Source: Flavobacteriales bacterium | GTDB lineage: Bacteria > Bacteroidota > Bacteroidia > Flavobacteriales > Flavobacteriaceae | Reading direction: 5' to 3' | Length of the DNA stretch: 11,306 nt | NCBI GenBank assembly: GCA_027031025.1 | Contig: JALVEJ010000140.1 | Coordinates: forward strand, 1-11,306 | Shown: positions 1 to 6,810 of the stretch, in pieces | Numbering within the stretch: the stretch's first letter is position 1 | How the letters are laid out: every line of letters starts with the position of its first letter | Program-made: the position numbers and the translations under genes | Notes under the pieces: generated by a model | Told to the model about the DNA's origin: nothing | Seen by the model: only the letters and a program-made list of their open reading frames with translations | The model's database searches: none

Positions 1-182
1 AAGATTATCTGGCATCGCATCCGGGGTTGAACTTTTTTGGTGTTTTTCCCATAGTATTGTTTACTATCATTATGATAATGGTACTAATTTACGTTTTTGG
101 GGTGTCAGATAAACATATTGATGAACTTAAAAATTTCCCGTTAAACGACCAAAACGATACAGATTATGGCAAAAAAGAATGA
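1..182 (+). CDS. ccoQ: CcoQ-like small subunit of cbb3 oxidase (3' part)
   Basis: The frame is open from the left edge, with the first full codon at base 3, and ends with TGA at 180-182, giving 59 visible residues. There is one hydrophobic helix at about visible residues 12-33, followed by a short charged tail containing DKHIDELKNFPLND. A single transmembrane helix and a short polar tail directly before ccoP is the layout of CcoQ/FixQ, the small non-catalytic cbb3 subunit that helps stabilise the complex in the inner membrane. The stop codon lies inside ccoP, an overlap of 17 bases (166-182), so the two are probably translationally coupled. The true start is outside the window. An upstream subunit with an extended C-terminus cannot be fully excluded, but position and size favour CcoQ. 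Confidence 0.7.
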   Translation, partial: DYLASHPGLNFFGVFPIVLFTIIMIMVLIYVFGVSDKHIDELKNFPLNDQNDTDYGKKE

Positions 183-786
183 ATCGGCTTTTGACAGACT
201 CTTAAAAAAACTGACCAAAGCCACACCTATAGAACAAGAAAGTTCCGTCAAATTAGATCATGATTTTGACGGTATTCAAGAACTCAACAATCCGCTACCA
301 CCATGGTGGACAGCCGGATTTATCATTACTGTTATTATTTCGGTATTTTACATATTTTATTATATGGTACAAGGAAAAGACAGTCAGTATGACGAATTTA
401 ACCGTGAAATGGCAAAGGCAAAAACTCAAGTGGATGCCTATAAAAAAGCACATCATATAGTTGATGAAAATACGGTTACGCTATTGACTGATAAAAAAGC
501 CTTGGAAGAAGGTAAAGAAATTTTCCTTAAAAACTGTGCCGCTTGTCACGTAGCTGATGGCGGTGGATTAGTCGGTCCCAATTTGACTGACAATGCTTGG
601 ATTTACGGTTGTGATATCAAAGATGTTTTCAAGGTTATTACCGATGGTACCAGCAAAGGAATGCCGCCTTGGAAAGCTTTAGGCGCTGACAAAGTGCAAA
701 AAGTTGCCAGTTATGTCTTATCTTTACAAGGCACTAAGCCGGCTAAACCAAAAGCACCGGAAGGACAACCTTGTAATAAAAGTTGA
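166..786 (+). CDS. ccoP: cbb3-type cytochrome c oxidase subunit III, mono-haem
   Basis: CcoP is the membrane-anchored c-type cytochrome that passes electrons to the haem-copper centre of the high-affinity cbb3 terminal oxidase. The 206-residue protein has a CcoP N-terminal module (HDFDGIQELNNPLPPWW, about residues 32-48), one membrane helix at about 50-68, a lysine-rich linker, and one cytochrome c domain. The haem site is C124-A-A-C127-H128, and the probable distal methionine is M166 in GMPPW. Proteobacterial CcoP has two CxxCH sites and is about 290-300 residues; here only one is present, as is known in Bacteroidota relatives. The ATG at 166 lies inside the end of ccoQ. A perfect-stem hairpin follows at 808-844. 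Two extra cysteines (C149 and C203) are not part of a haem motif. Identification is secure. Confidence 0.95.
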   Translation: MAKKNESAFDRLLKKLTKATPIEQESSVKLDHDFDGIQELNNPLPPWWTAGFIITVIISVFYIFYYMVQGKDSQYDEFNREMAKAKTQVDAYKKAHHIVDENTVTLLTDKKALEEGKEIFLKNCAACHVADGGGLVGPNLTDNAWIYGCDIKDVFKVITDGTSKGMPPWKALGADKVQKVASYVLSLQGTKPAKPKAPEGQPCNKS

Positions 787-807
787 TATGTAAATAAAAA
801 TTAACTA

Positions 808-850
808 GAAATAAAGCAGTTTGGTTGTCAAACTGCTTTATTTTGATTAA
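808..850 (+). terminator. Intergenic hairpin terminator after ccoP
   Basis: A perfect 13-base-pair inverted repeat has its left arm at 811-823, a 5-base loop at 824-828 and its right arm at 829-841. It extends by two further A-T pairs and one G-T pair to 808/844. The right arm runs into a T-rich tail (TTTTGATT), so it looks like an intrinsic terminator. It lies between ccoP and ccoG, which otherwise read in the same direction. It therefore probably attenuates transcription into the assembly genes rather than ending an isolated unit. No matching TAnnTTTG box was found before ccoG. Confidence 0.75.
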
Positions 851-863
851 AAAAGTTATTTAA

Positions 864-2270
864 ATGAATACAAATAATGAAAGTTTTAGAGATAGTATAG
901 GGACGATCAATGAAGAGGGACTTAGAAATTGGATTCATCCAAAAAAACCTAAAGGACGGTTTTATAATTACCGGACCCTTTTGAGTATAGTATTATTAAC
1001 GGCTTTTATTGTGGGACCTTTTATTAAAGTAAATGGTGAGCAGTTTATGCTGTTTGATATTTTGGGGCGCAGATTTCATATTTTCGGCAAGCCGTTTTTT
1101 CCGCAAGATTTTTATCTGTTGGCACTGGCTGTCGTTATTTCTGTGGTCTTTTTAGTTTTATTTACCGTTGTTTACGGGCGTATTTTCTGCGGTTGGTTTT
1201 GTCCGCAAACTATTTTTATGGAGATGTTATTCCGTAAAATTGAATACTTTTTTGAAGGTGACCGGCCTAAGCAAATCAAATTGGATCGGATGCCTTGGAA
1301 CGCCGAAAAAATCAGAAAACGCGGACTCAAATGGGTGGTTTTTTATCTCATTTCCTTAGTCATTACCAGTGTCATGTTGGCGTATGTTGCCGGTTCGGAT
1401 TATGTGATTAATTTTTGGAAACATCCTTTTGCCGATGTTAAGGCATGGTTAATTTATTTGGTATTTACGACGGTTTTCTACTTTGTATTCGCTTGGTTTA
1501 GAGAACAAGTTTGTATCATTGCTTGCCCTTACGGGCGTTTGCAAGGGGTTTTGACCGATGAAAACACTATAATGGTGGCGTATGATTATAAGCGCGGTGA
1601 AAAACGAGGGCCCATGCGAAAAGGTCAAGACCGTGAAGCCGAAGGTTTGGGTGATTGTATTGACTGTAAACAATGTGTTTTGGTCTGTCCAACGGGTATT
1701 GATATAAGAAATGGGACACAGTTGGAATGTATTAACTGCACTGCTTGTATGGACGCCTGTGATGCCACTATGGATGCTATTGGTAAGCCACGAGGCTTAA
1801 TTCGTTATGCGTCTAAAGTCAGTATTGAAGAAGGGCATAGCAAGTTGTTTACGCCCAGAGTGAAATTTTACACCGTTATTCTAACAGTTTTATTAGGCAT
1901 ATTTATCTATTTATTTGCACATAGACCTTCTGTACAATTGAAAGTGTTGAGAACCCGGGGACAAGTCTTTACAGAATTACCGGATGGCAGTATTCAAAAT
2001 ATGTATCAGGCTACTATCATCAATAAAAGTAGTCATCCTTATAAAAATTTGCAAATTAAATTGATCGACCCGAAAAAAGGAAAATTAACTGTTTCGGGCG
2101 CTGAAAACAAACTGGATTTGAATAAAGAAGAGATCAAACAAGTTATAATTTTTATTGAATTACCAAAAAATAAATTTCATGGGAAGCATCCCATTAAACT
2201 GGGTATCTACGATAAAAACAAATTGCTTGACAGTTATAAAACGGTGTTTATAGCACCGGTAGCCAGATAA
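864..2270 (+). CDS. ccoG: Cytochrome c oxidase accessory protein CcoG (FixG/RdxA)
   Basis: CcoG is a polytopic membrane iron-sulfur protein needed for cbb3 oxidase assembly; in the proteobacterial family it has been linked to copper reduction for the catalytic centre. The 468-residue product has membrane helices near residues 38-55, 84-104, 156-176, 193-211 and 333-351. It has the family cysteine pairs C109/C113 (FCGWFCPQT) and C217/C221 (CIIACPYG). A two-cluster ferredoxin domain follows, with C265, C268, C271, C275 and C289, C292, C295, C299. After the last helix comes a periplasmic immunoglobulin-like C-terminal domain (about 355-468) typical of FixG. Length and motif order match the family. 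The ATG at 864 follows an A-rich leader. The gene sits between hairpins at 808-844 and 2295-2325. Identification is secure. Confidence 0.97.
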   Translation: MNTNNESFRDSIGTINEEGLRNWIHPKKPKGRFYNYRTLLSIVLLTAFIVGPFIKVNGEQFMLFDILGRRFHIFGKPFFPQDFYLLALAVVISVVFLVLFTVVYGRIFCGWFCPQTIFMEMLFRKIEYFFEGDRPKQIKLDRMPWNAEKIRKRGLKWVVFYLISLVITSVMLAYVAGSDYVINFWKHPFADVKAWLIYLVFTTVFYFVFAWFREQVCIIACPYGRLQGVLTDENTIMVAYDYKRGEKRGPMRKGQDREAEGLGDCIDCKQCVLVCPTGIDIRNGTQLECINCTACMDACDATMDAIGKPRGLIRYASKVSIEEGHSKLFTPRVKFYTVILTVLLGIFIYLFAHRPSVQLKVLRTRGQVFTELPDGSIQNMYQATIINKSSHPYKNLQIKLIDPKKGKLTVSGAENKLDLNKEEIKQVIIFIELPKNKFHGKHPIKLGIYDKNKLLDSYKTVFIAPVAR

Positions 2271-2294
2271 TTGGGTATTTAAAATATAAAACAT

Positions 2295-2325
2295 GCCGGT
2301 TGTTTGACTTTGTCAAACAACCGGC
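2295..2325. repeat. Perfect 14-bp intergenic hairpin between ccoG and ccoH
   Basis: The left arm is at 2295-2308 and the right arm at 2312-2325; they are exact reverse complements around a 3-base loop (TTT). On the + strand the stem is followed by CTCAAAAAA rather than a T-run, so it is not a standard + strand terminator. It could act as an mRNA-processing or stability element within the operon. It ends 14 bases before the preferred ccoH start at 2340. It shares the 9-mer TTGTCAAAC with the hairpin before ccoG, at the loop/right-arm junction of both. Confidence 0.7.
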
Positions 2326-2339
2326 TCAAAAAACAAATT

Positions 2340-2792
2340 ATGAGTAAATTCAAATTAAATTGGGGGTGGAGCATCTTATTGGTTTATATCACGTTTATGC
2401 TCGTATTTTTATTTTTCTTTTATAAATCTTTTAAAGAATTGAAAACCAACGAGTTGGTTACAAAAGATTATTATGAAAAAGAATTAGTATATGGGGATGT
2501 TATCAAAAAACGCCAAAACGCCGACACGATGCGTGTGCCGGTTAAAATTTTTCAAAAAGACAAGAATTTGGTTATAGAATTTCCGCCTTATGTCCAAAAA
2601 GCAGAAGGTAAAATCATTTTATATAAACCAGATAATTCAAAGCTCGATCAAGAGATTTTATTAAAACTTGACGAACAGAACCGGCAAGTCATTAATCACG
2701 ACAAATTGGTTTCCGGTCGTTGGGATGTGATAGTCGATTGGCAATCCAACAAAGTGTCTTATTTGAAAAAAGAAAAAATGACCTTAAATTGA
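2340..2792 (+). CDS. ccoH: cbb3 oxidase assembly protein CcoH (FixH family)
   Basis: FixH/CcoH proteins are single-span membrane proteins that associate with the cbb3 oxidase and are needed for its assembly or stability. The product is 150 residues from the ATG at 2340. It has a short polar N-terminus, one helix at about 9-28, then the family-like stretch VTKDYYEKELVYGDVIKKRQ (40-59), a beta-rich extracytoplasmic domain, and the terminal pattern SGRWDVIVDW (125-134). An in-frame TTG at 2304 would add 12 residues, but it lies inside the 2295-2325 hairpin and encodes an atypical polar extension before the helix, so ATG 2340 is preferred. The stop at 2790-2792 is 6 bases before the next gene, which implies co-translation. 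Confidence 0.88.
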   Translation: MSKFKLNWGWSILLVYITFMLVFLFFFYKSFKELKTNELVTKDYYEKELVYGDVIKKRQNADTMRVPVKIFQKDKNLVIEFPPYVQKAEGKIILYKPDNSKLDQEILLKLDEQNRQVINHDKLVSGRWDVIVDWQSNKVSYLKKEKMTLN

Positions 2793-2798
2793 TTTTTT

Positions 2799-3557
2799 AT
2801 GACGATGCTTTTATCAGCCTTATTACTTGGTTTAATGGGAAGTTTTCACTGTTTGGGGATGTGTGGTCCCATTGCCTTTATTTTGCCGGTTGACCGCAAC
2901 CATAAAGCTAAAATGAGTTTGCAAACTATACTTTATCATTTAGGAAGGATGACGGCTTATGCAATAATCGGGCTAATTTTCGGTTATGTAGGCAAAGGTA
3001 TTTCGTTGGTCGGTTTTCAGCAAAAAGTGTCTTTGATTTTAGGTATTCTCATGATTGTTTTGGCTTTTGTGCCGGCTAGCAAAGTCTTGCGTTTGAAACC
3101 ATTAGCCGGTTGGAATAAGTTTGTGTATTTCGTAAAAAATTCGTTAAGTAACTACTTGCAAAAACGGTCGACACTTGGGTTTTATGTTATTGGATTTTTT
3201 AACGGCTTATTACCTTGCGGATTAGTTTATATTGCACTGGTAGGGGCTATGGCAACCGGTGATCCTATAATGGGCGCATTGTATATGGTAATTTTCGGAC
3301 TGGGAACCGCCCCCATGATGACGTTGGCAATTTATCTAGGTAACTTTGTATCGATAAAAATCAGAAATAAGATTAATAAGTTGATTCCTTTTGCTGTGGT
3401 TTTGGTTGGTATTTTATTTGTTTTGAGAGGTTTAAATCTTGGGATTAAATATCTTTCACCTTCTGATAAAATGTTGAATACCAACAGCAAAATGATTAAG
3501 ATGAAATCAAAACAAATGCACTCAAAAATTGATAAAATTATCCATCAAAAACCATAA
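2799..3557 (+). CDS. TauE/SafE-type (DsbD_2-like) membrane protein of the cbb3 cluster
   Basis: The 252-residue polytopic membrane protein has about six hydrophobic helices. The signature GSFHCLGMCGP (residues 14-24) gives H17, C18, M21 and C22 in the first helix, and a second cysteine motif LLPCGLVY has C140. This pattern belongs to the 'sulfite exporter TauE/SafE' annotation group that overlaps the DsbD_2 transmembrane domain; members commonly follow ccoG-ccoH in Bacteroidota. The paired membrane cysteines suggest thiol-redox or metal handling rather than sulfite export, but that is inference. The cytosolic or periplasmic tail (about 224-252) is polar and rich in Lys, with M225, M232, M235, M240, H241 and H249, possible soft-metal ligands. 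ATG 2799 is taken as the start; ATG 2805 is equally plausible and removes only two residues. The exact substrate is unknown. Confidence 0.85.
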   Translation: MTMLLSALLLGLMGSFHCLGMCGPIAFILPVDRNHKAKMSLQTILYHLGRMTAYAIIGLIFGYVGKGISLVGFQQKVSLILGILMIVLAFVPASKVLRLKPLAGWNKFVYFVKNSLSNYLQKRSTLGFYVIGFFNGLLPCGLVYIALVGAMATGDPIMGALYMVIFGLGTAPMMTLAIYLGNFVSIKIRNKINKLIPFAVVLVGILFVLRGLNLGIKYLSPSDKMLNTNSKMIKMKSKQMHSKIDKIIHQKP

Positions 3558-3584
3558 AAAGTGCCGTCTAATCTTCTGCCGATT

Positions 3585-5195
3585 CTACAAATTAATAACC
3601 AAAGGAACCGAATGATAATTATCCTTTTTCCAAAATCTTAAAAAGAAATCAAGATTATCATATATGGTTTCCCCGATAGGCGATTTGAAAAAATCTAATT
3701 TATCTTTACAATTATCTACACAAAACTTTGCTAATTCCGGAGAAAAACTATCAGAAAATAGTAAGCGAGTAACGTGCTCTTTGCTTTTTTCTTCTTTGTA
3801 GTATCTGTTATTGGGAAAAGGAAATGCACTGTTTATTGAAAAAGCGACTTCTAAACCTCTATTAGGATTAAAAAATACCAATCCGGTATCTGCAATGTCA
3901 GAAAAGTTCTGAGTTTCATCATCTTCCCACTTCACCAAACCTTTGTTTTTAAGCTTTTTAAGCGTTTGCTTTTTTTCTTTTTCCGTCAAATTCAAACTTT
4001 GGTTATAATATGACATAAATTTTTCAACATACCCGTCAATTTGATCAGACGGCATAAATGCAATTGGGAAACCGTCGTTAAATTCTTTAAATGCCTTTAA
4101 TTGCATTTGAAGCTCTTGTTTAACTTCCTTGGGTATTTTTCCATCCAAATATGCTGCTTGCATTTTGTGTTCAATGGCATTTTTTTCATCTGAAATAATC
4201 TCAGGTTTGTAAGGTATTTGTGTATACGAGCCGGAAAACCACCATTCGCCTTGCCATTTAACCAAGCCAATGATTAAAATTTTATCTTCGTCCAAATCAT
4301 CATAATAATCAAAAGATTTTTTAGTCATTTTAAACAATTTGCCTGATGCGATATGTTCTAATGACACATTTGCTTCATCTTGACCCTTATAAAGAAACAA
4401 ACCAAAGATTTTTTTAGACATTTGTAAAAAATCTTTGCTTAAAGGATAGGATTCTCCCAATATTTTTGCCGCCCATTCATTACCTTTTAAACTTAACAGT
4501 CTTGTATGTGTTGAATGCAATAAGCCATCTTCCGTTTCATTGATCATGCCTTCCAGAATGTTTTTAGGTTCATGTTTAGAATTTTCAATGATATGTGTGA
4601 TATTATCTATCAAATCGTATGCTGTATCGGGATAAAATAAATACGTGTTAAAAAGAATTGTGTTTATCAAATTACGGGCAACATAATAATCTGTTTCATC
4701 TTCCGCTAAGCTGTAATATTTTTTTAATACTTTGTTTTCCGGAGCATATTCATAAGCTTCATCAAAAATTTGATAGATATCAGCTGCCATATCATACATA
4801 AATCTATTGTACGGATGAATAAAACTCGAATTTTGAGCCGTATTGAAAAAATACCAAAGCAAGAACACAATATCTACCTCATTGATTTCATCTTCATAAT
4901 ATTCTATTGGGTCATAAAAAGGAAAAGCCTTATTATACATTGATTTATATGTAGATAAAAAACCGGACCAAATATGGGTTTCAGATACAATGTCTTCAAA
5001 ATAAGATACTAAAAAACAAGGGAACATCCTGACAAACTCCTTGTCTAAATAGTTGGTTAAGAGATGATTGTATTTTTTGAGCAAAACATCATTGACTTTA
5101 TTGCATAAATCTAAATAATATCTGTCCGTTAAGGTTGGTGTATTGTATGGTTTTAGTTTTAACCAATCTTTAATGTATAATCTTTTTTTCTTCAT
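3585..5195 (-). CDS. Large soluble protein of unknown function, probably DUF3843
   Basis: The product is 536 residues with no signal peptide or membrane helix. It is rich in Tyr, Phe, Asp, Glu and Lys. The N-terminus (YIKDWLKLKPYNTPTLTDRY followed by YLDLCNKV, residues 7-34) resembles, from memory, the opening of Bacteroidota DUF3843 proteins. Residues about 40-250 look helical. Residues about 260-325 look beta-rich, with phrases such as LEHIASGKLFKMTKKSFD and LVKWQGEWWFSG. The C-terminal third is mixed and contains IAFMPSDQIDGYVEKFM. I see no catalytic motif, Walker box or zinc-binding cluster, and no function is proposed. The stop lies 27 bases from the oppositely oriented cbb3-cluster gene, so the two converge. 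Upstream is a 264-base divergent spacer with nested inverted repeats. The coding frame is intact and the reading-frame call is firm; the family name is moderate. Confidence 0.8.
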   Translation of the reverse strand: MKKKRLYIKDWLKLKPYNTPTLTDRYYLDLCNKVNDVLLKKYNHLLTNYLDKEFVRMFPCFLVSYFEDIVSETHIWSGFLSTYKSMYNKAFPFYDPIEYYEDEINEVDIVFLLWYFFNTAQNSSFIHPYNRFMYDMAADIYQIFDEAYEYAPENKVLKKYYSLAEDETDYYVARNLINTILFNTYLFYPDTAYDLIDNITHIIENSKHEPKNILEGMINETEDGLLHSTHTRLLSLKGNEWAAKILGESYPLSKDFLQMSKKIFGLFLYKGQDEANVSLEHIASGKLFKMTKKSFDYYDDLDEDKILIIGLVKWQGEWWFSGSYTQIPYKPEIISDEKNAIEHKMQAAYLDGKIPKEVKQELQMQLKAFKEFNDGFPIAFMPSDQIDGYVEKFMSYYNQSLNLTEKEKKQTLKKLKNKGLVKWEDDETQNFSDIADTGLVFFNPNRGLEVAFSINSAFPFPNNRYYKEEKSKEHVTRLLFSDSFSPELAKFCVDNCKDKLDFFKSPIGETIYDNLDFFLRFWKKDNYHSVPLVINL

Positions 5196-5459
5196 ATAAA
5201 TACCTTAAATTAAATTTTGAGATTTATTGTTAAGTTATGCCAATTTTTAAAATAAAAACTGATTAGTAAATATTATACCAATGCCATATAAAAAAAGCTT
5301 AATTCGTTGAACTATATTGAATATGCAAGCGGCATTAAAAATCCAAAAATATGTCATTTTCCGTAAAATAAAAAATAAAGTTAACAAAAGGCTAAATGGA
5401 CAAAATTATTCAGAAAAAATACTTACATTTAACGCCTAAATTTATTCAAAACAACAAAT
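5196..5459. other. AT-rich divergent spacer with nested inverted repeats
   Basis: No convincing ORF lies here. Nested inverted repeats are present: AATGCC 5280-5285 with GGCATT 5331-5336, GCTT 5297-5300 with AAGC 5327-5330, and ATTC 5302-5305 with GAAT 5319-5322. On the - strand there are two exact TAnnTTTG boxes, at 5344-5351 and 5401-5408, either of which could drive the 3585-5195 gene. On the + strand only imperfect versions occur before the peptidase gene (TACATTTA at 5424-5431 and TAAATTTA at 5437-5444). The sequence is so AT-rich that chance matches are likely. Confidence 0.5.
5344..5351 (-). promoter_or_regulatory. Candidate -7 box for the DUF3843-like gene
   Basis: On the - strand these bases read TATTTTTG, an exact TAnnTTTG Bacteroidota -7 element. 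No clear TTG box was found at the expected upstream distance. Transcription would begin near 5337-5340, leaving a leader of about 140 bases whose first part is the nested inverted repeat at 5280-5336. The call is weak because of the AT-rich setting and the long leader. Confidence 0.3.
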
Positions 5460-6683
5460 ATGAAAACATATCTTTTAATTATCACGTTCATTTTAAGCAA
5501 TTTACAATTATTTGCGCAAATAAAAAATGATAAAACCTTTACCAATGCCAAAGGCAGCAAATATGTTTTTACGACCGTAAAACATTTAGATGCCACACCG
5601 GTTCAAGATCAAAACCGCACCGGAACTTGTTGGAGTTTTTCGGGTTTGTCTTTTTTAGAATCCGAATTGTTACGAAAAGGTAAAGAACCCTACAACTTAT
5701 CCGAAATGTGGATTGCTCGTAATGCTTATTTGGGCAAAGCCAGAAATTATCTGTTGATGGACGGCCATGCCAATTTCGGAGAAGGCGGCGAATTTCATGA
5801 TATTCCTTGGGTCATCAGACATTATGGTATTGTCCCGGAATATGCTTACCCTGGCAAAGTTTATGGAGGCAACAAACATAACCATGCCGAATTGCAAGCC
5901 GTTTTAACCGGTATGTTGACAGCGCTCAAAAAGAAACCGCAAAATCACAAATTGACCAAATCATGGAAAAAAGCCTTTACCGATGTCGTCGATGCCTATT
6001 TAGGACAAGTACCTGACAATACCGAAGATTTTACCTTTAAAGTGGACGGCAAAACCTACACGCCAAAATCTTTTGCCCAACACTTGGATTTGAATATGGA
6101 TGATTATGTCGAACTGACTTCGTTTACACATCATCCTTATTATGAAGCTTTTGCTTTGGAAATACCCGATAACTGGCAAATGCACACAACCTATAATATT
6201 CCTTTGGATGAACTGCTACAAGTTGCCGACCAAGCTATTATGAAAGGTTATACTTTTGCTTGGGGCGCCGATGTTTCCGAAAAAGGTTTTTCGCATCGTA
6301 AAGGTTTAGCTGTATTTCCGGTAGACGAACGAACTGTACAAGACAAAAAAAGCAAAGATTTGTTTTTTGACGACAACGGCGAAAAAGTACCCAATGCTTT
6401 TTATCAACCGGTCAAAGAAAAATGGGTTACACCGCAAGAACGTCAAGAAGCTTTTGAAAACGGCGAAACTACCGATGACCACGGCATGCATATTGTCGGG
6501 ATTGTCAAAGACCAGAAAGGTAACAAGTATTTCGTAGTCAAAAATTCTTGGGGGACACAATACAATGAGTTAAACGGCTATTTCTTAGCATCATATCCGT
6601 ATTTTAGAGCCAAAACCATCGACATTTTTGTGCATAAAGATGCACTTCCGAAAGATTTGAAAAAGAAACTGGGCATTAAATAA
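5460..6683 (+). CDS. Secreted C1 family cysteine peptidase (bleomycin hydrolase/PepC-like)
   Basis: The 407-residue papain-fold peptidase belongs to the bleomycin hydrolase/aminopeptidase C branch (C1B). It has an N-terminal signal peptide (MKTYLLIITFILSNLQLFAQ, residues 1-20) ending in AQ, as is common in Bacteroidota. Active-site residues are visible: oxyanion Gln Q51 and nucleophile C57 in QDQNRTGTCWSFS, six residues apart as in papain; H341 in DDHGMHIVG; and N362 in VKNSWG. The C-terminal block GYFLASYPYFRAK... VHKDALPKDLKKKLG matches the PepC/bleomycin hydrolase ending and supports this branch over classical papains. Known bleomycin hydrolases are cytosolic hexamers, so export is the odd feature; periplasmic or surface peptide trimming is an inference. 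No propeptide of cathepsin type is visible. It stands alone, divergent from the gene at 3585-5195, and ends at a terminator at 6704. Confidence 0.93.
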   Translation: MKTYLLIITFILSNLQLFAQIKNDKTFTNAKGSKYVFTTVKHLDATPVQDQNRTGTCWSFSGLSFLESELLRKGKEPYNLSEMWIARNAYLGKARNYLLMDGHANFGEGGEFHDIPWVIRHYGIVPEYAYPGKVYGGNKHNHAELQAVLTGMLTALKKKPQNHKLTKSWKKAFTDVVDAYLGQVPDNTEDFTFKVDGKTYTPKSFAQHLDLNMDDYVELTSFTHHPYYEAFALEIPDNWQMHTTYNIPLDELLQVADQAIMKGYTFAWGADVSEKGFSHRKGLAVFPVDERTVQDKKSKDLFFDDNGEKVPNAFYQPVKEKWVTPQERQEAFENGETTDDHGMHIVGIVKDQKGNKYFVVKNSWGTQYNELNGYFLASYPYFRAKTIDIFVHKDALPKDLKKKLGIK

Positions 6684-6703
6684 AAACAGATGTGTAAACA
6701 TAG

Positions 6704-6738
6704 AAAAGCGGCTCAAAAAATTGAGTCGCTTTTTTTTG
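6704..6738 (+). terminator. Rho-independent terminator after the C1 peptidase gene
   Basis: The left arm at 6704-6716 pairs with the right arm at 6721-6733 across a 4-base loop (AAAA), giving 13 pairs with one G-T wobble at 6711/6726. The right arm merges into a run of T residues to 6738. It lies 20 bases after the peptidase stop codon. The left side offers four A residues, so weak activity for tyrS transcripts arriving from the right is possible. Confidence 0.88.
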
Positions 6739-6810
6739 TTTCTTGAAAATCAAAGTTTTTACAATCCCGGATAATTTCAATTAAATCCGGTTATATGACA
6801 TTTTCTCAGT

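Noticed and set aside
2304..2339. TTG start giving CcoH a 12-residue N-terminal extension
   Set aside because: The TTG lies in the left arm of a perfect 14-pair hairpin, and the encoded polar stretch is unlike the family; ATG 2340 directly precedes the membrane helix with a normal short N-terminus.
3558..3584. Possible terminator between the converging TauE/SafE-like and DUF3843-like genes
   Set aside because: The 27-base gap contains no inverted repeat with a T-run in either direction.
5401..5408. Second - strand TAnnTTTG box (TAATTTTG)
   Set aside because: It is more than 200 bases from the start codon, has no paired upstream element, and one such match by chance is expected in sequence this AT-rich.
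5424..5444. TACATTTA and TAAATTTA as promoter boxes for the C1 peptidase gene
   Set aside because: Both lack the final G of TAnnTTTG and have no TTG at the expected spacing; not strong enough to list as a promoter.
6767..6790. CCGGAT/ATCCGG inverted repeat as a tyrS terminator
   Set aside because: The stem has only 6 pairs with a 12-base loop and no U-run on the - strand, so it is not a convincing terminator.
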